Shown: positions 16,398-24,777 of the stretch, piece after piece
How the letters are laid out: each line of letters opens with the position of its first letter
How positions within the stretch are numbered: position 1 is the stretch's first letter
NCBI RefSeq assembly: GCF_002119765.1
Contig: NZ_CP021112.1
Span: 2,102,501-2,166,500, forward strand
From: Pseudorhodoplanes sinuspersici
GTDB taxonomy: Bacteria; Pseudomonadota; Alphaproteobacteria; Rhizobiales; Xanthobacteraceae
Direction of reading: 5' to 3'
Length of the DNA: 64,000 bases
Translations under genes and position numbers: made by a program
Notes under the pieces: generated by a model
Database searches by the model: none
Seen by the model: only the letters and a program-made list of their open reading frames with translations
What the model was told of the DNA's origin: nothing

Positions 16398-17981
16398 ATG
16401 ACACGCGATTATCACTTTCCCGGCCGCTCGCCCGCTTATGCGACCGGTGGCATGGTTGCGACCTCGCATCCCTTGGCGTCTCTTGCCGGCGTCGAGATCC
16501 TGCGTGCCGGCGGCACAGCGGTGGACGCTGCCGTTGCTGTGGTGGCGATGGCCGGCATTCTCGAACCGCAGATGACCGGTATCGGCGGTGATTGCTTCTG
16601 TCTGGTTGCAAAGCCCGGACAGCCGGTCTGGGGTTACAACGGCTCAGGCCGTGCCGGCGCCGCGATGCGGGCGGAAAGCCTGATCGAGCAGGGCCTGAAA
16701 GAGATCGCACCGACCTCGGTGCACAGCGTCACCGTGCCCGGTGCGGTCGAAGCCTGGGACACGATCCTCAAGACGCATGGCCGCTTTGGCCTCGATCGCG
16801 TCTTGCTGCCGGCCATTACCGCCGCGGAAGCAGGCGTTCCGGTCTCGCCGCGCGTTGCCTTCGACTGGGCGCGGACCAAGGAACGGCTGACGCGCAGTCC
16901 GGGCGCGGCGATGCATTTCCTGCCGCAAGGCGCAGCGCCAAAAGCCGGCGACGTCGTGAAGTTTCCGGCGCTGGCCAAGACGCTATGGGCGATCGGCGAG
17001 CGCGGTGCGCGCGCTTTCTATGAAGGCGAGATCGCCGACGACATCGTTGCGACGCTCAAGGCCATGGGCGGCGTTCTGACGGCCGACGATTTTGCTGCGC
17101 ATCGCGGCGAAGAGGCGACGCCGCTCACATCGAATTATCGTGGTCTTGATGTGGTGGAGCTGCCGCCGAACGGGCAGGGCATGATCGCCCTGATCCTGCT
17201 CAACATCCTCGAACGCTTCGCGTTGTCGAATCTCGATCCCGTCGGGGCCGATCGCTATCATCTCGCAACCGAGGCAGCGCGCCTGGCTTACGGCGTGCGG
17301 AACACTTATCTCGCAGATCCGGCTTTCATGACGCAGCCGGTGCCCTCATTGCTCGACAGCGGTTTTGCGGCACAGCTTGCCGGCATGATCGATCGCACCA
17401 AGCGCTCGCCATTCCCGCAAGCGCCGAAGCCGCAAGGCTCCACCGTGCTGGCCTGCGTCGTCGATCGCGACCGCAATGCGGTGACGATCATCAACTCGCT
17501 GTTCTCGGGTTTCGGTTCAGGCATCGCGACGGAGAAGACCGGCATTCTGCTTCATCATCGCGGCTCCGGCTTCAATCTCGCGCTTGGTCATCCCAATTGC
17601 ATCGGTCCGAACAAGCGGCCAATGCACACGATCATTCCGGCGCTGGCGATGCGCGATGGACGCGTCGACATGGCCTTCGGCGTCATGGGTGGTGCGTATC
17701 AGGCGATGGGCCACGCGCATTTCATCTCGAACGTCGTCGATTACGGGATGGATGTGCAGTCCGCGATCGATTCGCCGCGCATCTTCTTCGAAGGCGAACA
17801 GGTGACGCTCGAGAACGGAATCGGCGAAGCCGTGCTGCAGGATCTGCGGGCGCGCGGCCACGACGCTGCGCGCGCGGCTGTGCCGCATGGCGGCGGTCAG
17901 GCAATCAAAATCGATTGGGAGCGCGGCGTGCTGATCGGCGGCTCCGATCCCCGCAAGGATGGCTGCGCGCTGGGGTATTGA
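16398..17981 (+). CDS. Gamma-glutamyltransferase-family Ntn hydrolase
   Basis: 527 residues. GGT-family proenzymes cleave themselves before a Thr/Ser that becomes the nucleophile of the small subunit. Visible blocks: 'GGMVATSHPLASLAGVEILRAGG', here split around 'ASLAG', then 'AGILEPQMTGIGGDCF', 'VPGAVEAWD', the presumed cleavage/nucleophile site 'GSTVLACVVDRD', 'INSLFSGFGSGI', 'NKRPMHTIIPALAM' and 'GVMGGAYQAMGHAHF'. There is no obvious signal peptide, so it may be cytoplasmic, unlike periplasmic Ggt. It could be a glutathione hydrolase, a cephalosporin-acylase-like enzyme or another amidase; the substrate is not decided by sequence. Convergent with a small ORF. Confidence 0.9.
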   Translation: MTRDYHFPGRSPAYATGGMVATSHPLASLAGVEILRAGGTAVDAAVAVVAMAGILEPQMTGIGGDCFCLVAKPGQPVWGYNGSGRAGAAMRAESLIEQGLKEIAPTSVHSVTVPGAVEAWDTILKTHGRFGLDRVLLPAITAAEAGVPVSPRVAFDWARTKERLTRSPGAAMHFLPQGAAPKAGDVVKFPALAKTLWAIGERGARAFYEGEIADDIVATLKAMGGVLTADDFAAHRGEEATPLTSNYRGLDVVELPPNGQGMIALILLNILERFALSNLDPVGADRYHLATEAARLAYGVRNTYLADPAFMTQPVPSLLDSGFAAQLAGMIDRTKRSPFPQAPKPQGSTVLACVVDRDRNAVTIINSLFSGFGSGIATEKTGILLHHRGSGFNLALGHPNCIGPNKRPMHTIIPALAMRDGRVDMAFGVMGGAYQAMGHAHFISNVVDYGMDVQSAIDSPRIFFEGEQVTLENGIGEAVLQDLRARGHDAARAAVPHGGGQAIKIDWERGVLIGGSDPRKDGCALGY

Positions 17982-17997
17982 GCGCGCGCGTTCTCTT

Positions 17998-18282
17998 TTA
18001 AACCTTCCTTGACACGAGACGCCCGGTCCGCACGGCCGGCTGCGTGGTCTTGCGATAGCTGGCATCGGCGTCGCCGGGTTCGGCCCGCCGCTTCTCGCAG
18101 GTTTGCGGCGCCCGAAACTTGGTCGCGAACATGTGCGCCAGGAACATGGCGTCTGCCAACCGCGAACGCCCATGCCGTTCGGTTAGCGTCGGGTTGACGG
18201 CGACGATGGCGCGCTGATGCGATGTGTCCGCGCTGTCCCGATCCGGGGTGGCCGCATCGGTCGTTTCGCTATCGCGTTTCAT
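17998..18282 (-). CDS. Small conserved-looking basic protein of unknown function
   Basis: 94 residues from the ATG at 18282 (MKRDSETTDAATPDRD); a TTG 15 bases upstream is also in frame. The N-terminal third is polar and variable. The core 'ADAMFLAHMFATKFRAPQT' followed by 'CEKRRAEPGDADASY' looks like a short helical, Arg-rich conserved segment that I have seen in Rhizobiales hypothetical proteins (recollection, not searched). There is no membrane segment and no zinc motif. It is convergent with the GGT-family gene, 16 bases apart, and divergent from the GGDEF-EAL gene. It could be a chance frame, but the alternative frames here are less protein-like. Confidence 0.55.
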   Translation of the reverse strand: MKRDSETTDAATPDRDSADTSHQRAIVAVNPTLTERHGRSRLADAMFLAHMFATKFRAPQTCEKRRAEPGDADASYRKTTQPAVRTGRLVSRKV

Positions 18283-18481
18283 TTGATCGGCCACCAATGC
18301 TGCCTTCTGTACCAGACCGGGACATTAACGTCCCGTTCGCCATCAAGGTCGCAATTGTCGTGCCGGGTAACGCACATCGTGCCCGGAAGTGCCCGATCGG
18401 TACAAAGCGAGGCGGGGAGTTTCCCCTTTGTTTATAGTTCCGGCTCAAGCTTTTGTGAGTGCCGGCTGAGGCTTATGCCCG

Positions 18482-20269
18482 GTGGGGACAAGCAAGGGGC
18501 TTAGGGTGACCAAGGCGACCAAGACTTCCCGTCCGGTCGAAGCCAAAGCTGGTGCCGACAAGTCGAGCGTCGCCGATGCGGCATCGGAGATCGATGTTGC
18601 CGCGATTCTCAGATCCAGCGGCGAAGCGGCTTATGAATGGCGGATCGAAGCCGACACATTGACCTGGAGCAGCAATGCGCCGGCCCTGCTGGGCCTTCGC
18701 GACACCGGGCCGATTTCGACGGGGCGTGGCTTTGCGATGCTGCTCGATCCCGGCAATACAAAAACGCGCTTCGATGCGGTGACGCATTCGACCAAGCGCG
18801 ATCAGGGCAAGGGTGTCGCCTATCAGGTGGAATATGCCCTCCGGTCAAACCCGCGCGCGCCCAAGCGCTGGATCGAGGATACCGGCCGCTGGTTCGCCGG
18901 CAAGGACGGCAAGCCGGAGCGCGCGCATGGTGTCATCCGCGTCATCAACGATCGTCACAAGCGCGAAGAGCAACTGGCCTATCTTTCCCGTTTCGACCCG
19001 CTGACCGGTGAAATCAATCGCTGGCATCTGACCGAGCAATTGGAAAAGGCCCTGCAGGAAACGGCGCGCGCCAAGACCAATTGCGGTTTCCTGCTGGTTG
19101 CGATCGACGGTCTCGGGCAAGTCAACGAAGCCTATGGCTATGACATTGCCGATGAGGTGATCGGCATCGTCGCGCGGCGCTTGCGCAGCAAGATGCGCGG
19201 CGAAGACTGTCTCGGCCGTTTTTCAGGCAACAAATTCGGGCTGATCCTGCGGAACTGCACGCCGGACGAAATCGGTGTTGCGGCGGAGCGGTTTCTCAGC
19301 CACGTCCGCCACGATGTGGTGATGACATCGGCCGGGCCGATCGCCGTCACCGGCACCATCGGTAGTGTCGTCGCACCACGTCATGGCGGCAACGTGCACG
19401 ATGTCCTTGCACGGGCGCAGGAAACGCTCGATCTCGCGAAGGAAAAAAGGCCCGGATCGTTCCTGGTCTATCAACCGAATATCGAACGCGAAGCGATGCG
19501 GCGCGAGAATATTCTCGCCACCGACAAGATCGTCACCGCGCTCAATCAGCGGCGTATCATGCTGGCTTATGAGCCGGTGGTCGATGCGCAGACGCATAAG
19601 GGCGTTTTCTATGAATGCCTGTTGCGGATTCGCAGTACGGACGGGGTGATGATTTCCGCCGCTGACATCATGCCGGTTGCCGAACGGCTGGGGCTTGTTC
19701 GCCTGCTCGATCAGCGGGTGCTCGAACTTGTCGTCGCGGAAATGGCCGCGCACCCGTCATTGCATGCAAGCGTGAATGTTTCCGCCGCTTCGACATTCGA
19801 TCCCGATTGGTGGGCGCGGCTGGAAGCGCTGCTTCGTCTGCACCGGAGCGTTGCGGAGCGATTGATCATCGAGATCACCGAGACGATGGCGATTCACGAT
19901 ATCGACAATGCGCGTGGCTTTGTTGCGCGGGTGAAGGATCTTGGCGCGCGCATCGCCATCGACGATTTCGGTGCCGGCTTCACTTCGTTCCGCAATCTGC
20001 GCAAGCTCGGCGTCGACATGATCAAGATCGACGGTGCATTCGTGCAAAATCTCAAGCGATCGGCCGATGACCGCACATTCGTGCGCACGATGCTGGACCT
20101 CGCGCGCGGACTGAAACTCAAGAGCGTTGCCGAATGGGTGCCGGACAAGGAGACCGCCGCCATGCTGGCGGCCTGGGGCTGCGACTATCTGCAGGGCGGA
20201 TATGTCGGACACGCATCGATCGACCGGCCGCCAATGGCGCTGCATGAAAAGCGCGCCGTCAAATTATAA
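18482..20269 (+). CDS. PAS-GGDEF-EAL cyclic-di-GMP signalling protein with degenerate GGDEF
   Basis: 595 residues, no transmembrane segment. A PAS/PAC-like sensor spans about residues 40-160 ('AAYEWRIEADTLTWSS', 'HGVIRVINDRHKREEQL'). A diguanylate-cyclase fold follows at about 170-330, in which the GGDEF motif is replaced by 'RFSGNKFGLIL', so cyclase activity is unlikely. The EAL domain (about 345-585) keeps key residues: 'YECLLRI' (ECL instead of EAL but Glu kept), 'IEITETMA', 'IAIDDFGAGFTSF', 'VDMIKIDGAFV', 'SVAEWV'. It probably acts as a phosphodiesterase or c-di-GMP sensor. GTG starts at 18482 and 18506 are both possible; the latter has 'aaggggc' upstream. Confidence 0.92.
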   Translation: MGTSKGLRVTKATKTSRPVEAKAGADKSSVADAASEIDVAAILRSSGEAAYEWRIEADTLTWSSNAPALLGLRDTGPISTGRGFAMLLDPGNTKTRFDAVTHSTKRDQGKGVAYQVEYALRSNPRAPKRWIEDTGRWFAGKDGKPERAHGVIRVINDRHKREEQLAYLSRFDPLTGEINRWHLTEQLEKALQETARAKTNCGFLLVAIDGLGQVNEAYGYDIADEVIGIVARRLRSKMRGEDCLGRFSGNKFGLILRNCTPDEIGVAAERFLSHVRHDVVMTSAGPIAVTGTIGSVVAPRHGGNVHDVLARAQETLDLAKEKRPGSFLVYQPNIEREAMRRENILATDKIVTALNQRRIMLAYEPVVDAQTHKGVFYECLLRIRSTDGVMISAADIMPVAERLGLVRLLDQRVLELVVAEMAAHPSLHASVNVSAASTFDPDWWARLEALLRLHRSVAERLIIEITETMAIHDIDNARGFVARVKDLGARIAIDDFGAGFTSFRNLRKLGVDMIKIDGAFVQNLKRSADDRTFVRTMLDLARGLKLKSVAEWVPDKETAAMLAAWGCDYLQGGYVGHASIDRPPMALHEKRAVKL

Positions 20270-20296
20270 CGGCGCGCGCAACATAAATCCGGATGA

Positions 20297-20899
20297 TCAA
20301 TCCTTGTCGCTGATCTTGTCGATCTTGCGCTGCATTTCCTCGATCTGACGTTTCAAGGCGTCGATGTCTTCCGAGGAGGACGCTGCGGGTTTGCCGGATT
20401 CACCCGGGCCGCCACTTGATGGCGCGTCCTTGCCCGGCGGTCGCGCAAACGGCGTGAACATCGAGAATGTCTTCTGAAACATCTCCATGTTGCGGCGGAC
20501 CTGCTCCTCCATCGGACCGAAGGAGGGCACGTTCACGCCGAACGCCTGCGCCATCTGCTGGCGCATCTTTTCCTGCTCGCGTGTGAAGGATTCCAGCGAC
20601 ACTTCGAGATAGCGCGGCACCATCATCTGCATCGAATCGCCGTAGAAGCGGATGAGTTGGCGAAGGAAATTGATCGGCAGAAGATTCTGCCCTTCCTTGT
20701 TTTCCTGTTCGAAGATGATCTGCGCAAGAACGGAACGGGTGATTTCCTCACCGCTCTTGGCGTCGTAGACGACGAAATTCTCGCCGGCTTTCACCATTGT
20801 CGCCAGGTCTTCCAGCGTTACATACGTGCTGGTCCCGGTATTGTAGAGGCGCCGGTTGGCGTACTTCTTGATCGTGATCGGTTCGTCGGATTTTGCCAT
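20297..20899 (-). CDS. phaR: Polyhydroxyalkanoate synthesis repressor PhaR
   Basis: 200 residues from the ATG at 20899. The open frame continues upstream into the phaA promoter, but 'MAKSDEPITIKKYANRRLYN' is the classic PhaR start. The N-terminal PHB_acc_N DNA-binding region is followed by two accumulation-regulator segments ('FLRQLIRFYGDSMQMMVPRYLE') and a C-terminal coiled coil ('DIDALKRQIEEMQRKIDKI'). PhaR binds PHB granules and operator DNA, releasing phasin and PHA genes when polymer accumulates. It is divergent from phaA, and the 184-base gap is the likely operator region. No phasin or PHA synthase gene is in the window. Confidence 0.96.
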   Translation of the reverse strand: MAKSDEPITIKKYANRRLYNTGTSTYVTLEDLATMVKAGENFVVYDAKSGEEITRSVLAQIIFEQENKEGQNLLPINFLRQLIRFYGDSMQMMVPRYLEVSLESFTREQEKMRQQMAQAFGVNVPSFGPMEEQVRRNMEMFQKTFSMFTPFARPPGKDAPSSGGPGESGKPAASSSEDIDALKRQIEEMQRKIDKISDKD

Positions 20900-21083
20900 G
20901 ACACCGCTTGATTGGCGCGCCGCTAACACCCGGAAGAATGGGCCGATGAATTTAAAATAGGCGCTTTCTTCGGCGCGGGCCACAGTTTTGTGCGGCCGCG
21001 CCTTGCGAGATTGCATGGCGGATGGTTTTGCGGGACCGCCCCGCCGTGCTATGCGGTCGGCCAACGGACAGGGAGCACTCTTC

Positions 21084-22262
21084 ATGCAGGATGATATCGT
21101 CATCGTCGGAGCCGCGCGTACACCGGTCGGTGCATTCAACGGCGCATTCGCCAACCTTCCCGCGCACGAACTCGGCCGGGTTGCCATTGCGGCAGCACTT
21201 CAGCGCTCCGGCGTTGAGGCACCGCAGGTCTCCGAAGTCATCATGGGACAGATCCTCACGGCAGGGGAAGGACAAAATCCGGCCCGTCAGGCATCGATTG
21301 CCGCAGGCATCCCCGTCGAGAGCCCGGCCTGGGGCGTGAACCAGCTCTGCGGTTCGGGACTGCGCGCAGTGGCGCTCGGCTACCAGGCCATTCTGAACGG
21401 CGATTCCGAGATTGTGGTCGCCGGCGGTCAGGAATCCATGAGCATGGCGCCACATTGCGCACATCTGCGCAGTGGCGTGAAGATGGGCGATTTTCAGATG
21501 GTCGACACCATGATCCGGGACGGCCTGTGGGATGCCTTCAACGGCTATCACATGGGGATGACCGCCGAGAATGTCGCCAAGCAGTGGCAGATCACCCGCC
21601 AGCAACAGGACGAGTTTGCCGTGTCCTCCCAGAACAAGGCTGAGGCGGCGATGAAGTCCGGCAAGTTCAAGGACGAGATAGCGCCGGTCACCGTCAAGTC
21701 GCGAAAAGGCGATATCGTTGTCGATACTGACGAGTATCCGAAGTCCGGCGTGACCATGGATTCGATCGCCAAGCTGCGTCCGGCTTTCGACAAGGAAGGC
21801 AGCGTCACCGCCGCCAACGCCTCGGGCATCAACGATGGCGCCGCCGCTGTGGTGCTGATGCGGGCCTCGCAGGCGCAGAAGGAAGGCCGGCCGATCCTCG
21901 CCCGGATCGCATCCTGGGCGCATGCGGGCGTCGACCCCTCGATCATGGGAACCGGCCCGATCCCGGCCTCGCGCGCCGCGCTGAAGAAAGCCGGCTGGAC
22001 GATCGAGGACCTCGATCTGATCGAGGCCAACGAGGCCTTTGCCGCTCAGGCTTGCGCGGTCAACAAGGATCTCGGCTGGGATACCGGCAAGGTCAACGTC
22101 AATGGCGGCGCCATCGCGCTCGGTCATCCGATCGGTGCATCCGGTGCCCGCGTGCTGACCACGCTGCTCTACGAGATGGACAAGCGCAAGGCGAAGAAGG
22201 GTCTGGCCACGCTCTGCATCGGCGGTGGCATGGGCATTGCTATGTGCTTGGAGCGCGCATAG
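21084..22262 (+). CDS. phaA: Acetyl-CoA acetyltransferase (beta-ketothiolase)
   Basis: 392 residues from the ATG at 21084 (MQDDIVIVGAARTPVG), with 'acagggag' upstream; the longer open frame covers the promoter. It condenses two acetyl-CoA to acetoacetyl-CoA, the first step of PHB synthesis. Active-site residues: nucleophilic Cys in 'VNQLCGSGLRAV', His in 'GGAIALGHPIGASGAR', and the second Cys in 'LCIGGGMGIAM'. Length is standard for biosynthetic thiolases. phaB follows 240 bases downstream. The gap contains three tandem copies of a hairpin unit, the first of which overlaps the last codons (CLERA). Confidence 0.97.
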   Translation: MQDDIVIVGAARTPVGAFNGAFANLPAHELGRVAIAAALQRSGVEAPQVSEVIMGQILTAGEGQNPARQASIAAGIPVESPAWGVNQLCGSGLRAVALGYQAILNGDSEIVVAGGQESMSMAPHCAHLRSGVKMGDFQMVDTMIRDGLWDAFNGYHMGMTAENVAKQWQITRQQQDEFAVSSQNKAEAAMKSGKFKDEIAPVTVKSRKGDIVVDTDEYPKSGVTMDSIAKLRPAFDKEGSVTAANASGINDGAAAVVLMRASQAQKEGRPILARIASWAHAGVDPSIMGTGPIPASRAALKKAGWTIEDLDLIEANEAFAAQACAVNKDLGWDTGKVNVNGGAIALGHPIGASGARVLTTLLYEMDKRKAKKGLATLCIGGGMGIAMCLERA

Positions 22263-22363
22263 CGCGCGAGAGGCACCACAAAAGAGCTTGGAGCGCGCAT
22301 AAGCGCGACAGGCACAAAAAGGTGTCTTGAGCGCGCGTAGGCGCGGAACGGACAACAAATTTG
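22246..22363 (+). repeat. Three tandem approximately 40-bp hairpin repeats at the phaA 3' end
   Basis: GCTTGGAGCGCGCAT begins at 22246 (inside phaA) and again at 22286, exactly 40 bases on. A third, diverged copy, CTTGAGCGCGCGTAG, begins near 22326. Each unit continues with a GAGAGGCACCACAAAA-like stretch. Copy 1 can fold as GCGCGC-ATA-GCGCGC around the phaA stop codon. The units look like successive duplications of the gene's own 3' end. Confidence 0.8.
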
Positions 22364-22413
22364 CACCTCGCGCGTTCAAACGACGCATTGAGGGTGCGAA
22401 ATTGATCTGGTTC

Positions 22414-22437
22414 ATGGCCGGGGCTTGCTCCGGCCAT
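22414..22437. repeat. Intergenic palindrome, ATGGCCGGG family
   Basis: ATGGCCGG (22414-22421) pairs with CCGGCCAT (22430-22437) around GGCTTGCT. It lies between phaA and phaB and belongs to the same family as the copies at 1851, 9301 and 48038. In this intercistronic position it may modulate read-through from phaA to phaB. Confidence 0.7.
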
Positions 22438-22502
22438 CAACGTGTCTAGTCTTCGGTATCCGGTCGCATTCAGGTCCGGGCCAGAAAATTCGGGGGATGG
22501 AA

Positions 22503-23228
22503 ATGTCGCGGGTTGCTTTGGTGACGGGTGGGACGCGCGGGATTGGCGAGGCGATCTGCAAGGCACTGAGGGCAGAGGGCTACAAGGTCGCCGCCAGCTA
22601 TGCCGGCAATGACGAAGCCGCGCAGAAATTCAAGGCCGCAACCGGTATTCCGGTTTTCAAATGGGACGTATCGAATTTTGATGCCTGCGGCGCCGGCATC
22701 AAGCAGGTCGAAGCCGAACTCGGGCCGGTGGAAATCCTGGTCAACAACGCCGGCATCACCAAGGACACGATGTTCCATCGCATGACACCCGAGCAATGGA
22801 ACGCCGTGATCGGCACCAATCTCGGTTCGCTGTTCAACATGACCCGGCAGGTAATCGAAGGCATGCGCGCCCGAAAATTCGGCCGCATCATCAACATCTC
22901 TTCGATCAATGGCCAGAAGGGCCAGATGGGCCAGGTGAATTATTCCGCCGCCAAGGCCGGCGAGATCGGTTTCACGAAAGCCCTGGCGCAGGAAGGCGCC
23001 AAGAGCGGCATCACCGTCAACGCCATCTGCCCCGGCTATATCGGCACCGAGATGGTGAAGGCCGTGCCGCAGGAGGTATTGGAGAAGAGCATCCTTCCGC
23101 ATATCCCGCTTGGCCGTCTCGGCGAGCCCGAGGAGATCGCGCGCTGTGTGGTGTTCCTGGCCTCGGATCAATCGGGCTTTATCACCGGTTCGACGCTCAC
23201 GGCCAATGGCGGGCAATATATGACGTGA
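22503..23228 (+). CDS. phaB: Acetoacetyl-CoA reductase
   Basis: 241 residues. NADPH-dependent short-chain dehydrogenase that reduces acetoacetyl-CoA to (R)-3-hydroxybutyryl-CoA for PHB. Seen: cofactor loop 'VALVTGGTRGIGEAI', 'ILVNNAGI', catalytic Ser in 'INISSINGQKGQMGQ', Tyr/Lys in 'NYSAAKAGEIGF', and the PhaB-typical substrate segment 'NAICPGYIGTEMV'. An in-frame ATG lies 6 bases upstream, but the GGGGGA ribosome binding site fits the ATG at 22503. FabG is the main alternative, but the phaR-phaA context and sequence favour PhaB. Confidence 0.95.
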   Translation: MSRVALVTGGTRGIGEAICKALRAEGYKVAASYAGNDEAAQKFKAATGIPVFKWDVSNFDACGAGIKQVEAELGPVEILVNNAGITKDTMFHRMTPEQWNAVIGTNLGSLFNMTRQVIEGMRARKFGRIINISSINGQKGQMGQVNYSAAKAGEIGFTKALAQEGAKSGITVNAICPGYIGTEMVKAVPQEVLEKSILPHIPLGRLGEPEEIARCVVFLASDQSGFITGSTLTANGGQYMT

Positions 23229-23259
23229 TGTCGCCCGCGATGGTCATCGACGGAAGCCT

Positions 23260-24237
23260 ATGGAACAGGTTGTTTTCTTCGTCGGTGGTTTGCTCCTCCT
23301 GATCGGCGGCGCGCAATTGCTGGTCAGCGGCGCCGTGCAGATTGCGCGGCGGCTTGGCATTTCTTCGCTTCTGATTGGGCTCTTGATCGGTTTCGGCACA
23401 TCGACACCGGAGCTCGTCACGTCGGTGCGCGGGTCGCTCGCGGGTGCGCCGGGCGTTGCACTCGGCAATATCGTCGGCGCCAATATCGCGAATCTGTTGC
23501 TCGTGCTTGGCGTCTGCGCGGTGCTGCGGCCGATTCACGTGGATCAGCGTTCGCTGAATTTCGATGGCGTCGTGGTGCTTGCCGCCATCTTGCTCTTTGC
23601 CGTGTTCTCCATCGCAGCTCCGCTGTCGCGGCCGGTTGGCGCGGCTTATGTATTTCTCATTGCGCTGTATATCGGCTGGTCCATCCGCATCGAGCGGCGC
23701 AGACCGCTCGAACATACCGCACCGTTCGAACGCGGGGAGGCGGCCAGTACCGTCATTCCAGTCAAGGAGCGGCCGCCCGGCGGCTTGAGTGGCGCGATCT
23801 TCTCGCTGAGCCAGACCGTCGGCGGCATGGTGCTGGTATATATCGGTGCGCAATGGCTGGTTGATGCGGCGGTTGACCTGGCGCACAGCCTTCAGGTCTC
23901 GGAAAGCGTGATCGGCCTCACGGTGGTTGCGATCGGCACGACCCTGCCGGAGCTGGTGACGTCGGTTTCGGCCACCCTGCGCAGGAATACGGATGTCGCG
24001 CTCGGCAATGTGTTCGGGTCGTGCGTGTATAACGTATTTGGGATCGCCGGCGTGACCGGTCTGCTCGCGCCGACGGCCGTGCCGCCCACAATCGCGTATT
24101 TCGGCAATCCGGTCATGGTGGCCGTCGCCGTGCTGATTCTGGTCTTGGCCTGGACCGGCTACCGGATTTCCCGGCGCGAGGGTGCGATCATGCTCGGGCT
24201 CTACGTGGCTTACGTTGGCTTCACCTGGCAGGCCTGA
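23260..24237 (+). CDS. CaCA-family calcium/sodium antiporter (YrbG-like)
   Basis: 325-residue inner-membrane cation exchanger with about ten hydrophobic segments in two inverted halves. Both alpha repeats are intact: 'GFGTSTPELVTSVRGSL' with 'ALGNIVGANIANLLLVLG' in the first half, and 'AIGTTLPELVTSVSATL' with 'ALGNVFGSCVYNVFGIAG' in the second. The Glu in each TPELVTS motif is the ion ligand. It extrudes Ca2+ in exchange for Na+ or H+. It starts 31 bases after phaB on the same strand, so it may be co-transcribed, but there is no known functional link to PHB. It converges on the cupin gene with an 8-base gap. Confidence 0.93.
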   Translation: MEQVVFFVGGLLLLIGGAQLLVSGAVQIARRLGISSLLIGLLIGFGTSTPELVTSVRGSLAGAPGVALGNIVGANIANLLLVLGVCAVLRPIHVDQRSLNFDGVVVLAAILLFAVFSIAAPLSRPVGAAYVFLIALYIGWSIRIERRRPLEHTAPFERGEAASTVIPVKERPPGGLSGAIFSLSQTVGGMVLVYIGAQWLVDAAVDLAHSLQVSESVIGLTVVAIGTTLPELVTSVSATLRRNTDVALGNVFGSCVYNVFGIAGVTGLLAPTAVPPTIAYFGNPVMVAVAVLILVLAWTGYRISRREGAIMLGLYVAYVGFTWQA

Positions 24238-24245
24238 GATTTGAT

Positions 24246-24674
24246 CTAGGATGGTGACCAGCCTTTCGGCGCAAGTTCGAAGCCGGAAAATTCAAAGCCC
24301 GGCGCGACCGTGCATCCGACCAGCGTCCAGTCGCCCAGCGTTTCGGCGGCCTGCCATGCGCCTGACGGGACAATCCCTTGCGGGCGCTGACCGGCCGCAA
24401 GATCGGGCCCCAGCATCACTGTGATGCGTCCGGTGCCCTCCGCGATCTCAAGTCTCAGCGGCGCGCCGGCATGCCAGTGCCAGGTCTCCACCGCATCGAC
24501 CTTGTGCCAGTGTGAGCGCTCGCCGCGCGCGAGCAGAAAATAGATCGCGGTCGAGGCCGCGCGTTTGCCGTCGATGGTGTGCGTATCGCGGAAGGTCTCG
24601 CGATAATGCCCGCCTTCCGGATGCGGCTTCAGTTCCAGAAGGCGGACGATGTCGGTGGCGGTGAGTTGAGACAT
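24246..24674 (-). CDS. Cupin (DUF985 family) protein
   Basis: 142 residues from the ATG at 24674 (MSQLTATDIVRLLEL). The longer open frame upstream crosses a repeat and the gloB end and is not used. DUF985 features: 'LKPHPEGGHYRETFRDTHT', 'STAIYFLLARGERSHWHKVD', 'ETWHWHAGAPLRLEI', and a C-terminal 'GCTVAPGFEFSGFEL'. It is a single double-stranded beta-helix with several His that may bind a metal. Some relatives are annotated as sugar-modifying or oxalate-decarboxylase-like, without firm function. It lies downstream of gloB on the same strand, with a family A repeat between them. Confidence 0.88.
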   Translation of the reverse strand: MSQLTATDIVRLLELKPHPEGGHYRETFRDTHTIDGKRAASTAIYFLLARGERSHWHKVDAVETWHWHAGAPLRLEIAEGTGRITVMLGPDLAAGQRPQGIVPSGAWQAAETLGDWTLVGCTVAPGFEFSGFELAPKGWSPS

Positions 24675-24692
24675 GATACGATCTAATTTTTG

Positions 24693-24763
24693 CCGCTCGT
24701 CCCCGCGAAGGCGGAGACCCAGAGTCATGCATTCTGGATTCCCGCTTTCGCGGGAATGAGCGG
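24693..24763. repeat. Intergenic double-hairpin repeat, family A, complete copy
   Basis: Bounded by CCGCTC and GAGCGG. The left arm is GTCCCCGC-GAAG-GCGGAGAC (one mismatch), with facing CCCAG and CTGGA. The right arm is ATTCCCGC-TTTC-GCGGGAAT. It sits between the cupin and gloB genes, both minus-strand. Confidence 0.85.
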
Positions 24764-24777
24764 TGGATTGAGTGTTG

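Noticed and set aside
22246-22363. CRISPR array
   Set aside because: The three units are contiguous tandem copies without unique spacers, and no cas genes are present.
20952-22415. 487-codon open frame opposite phaA
   Set aside because: It is antisense to a clear thiolase gene in the GC-rich mirror frame, with no recognisable protein features.
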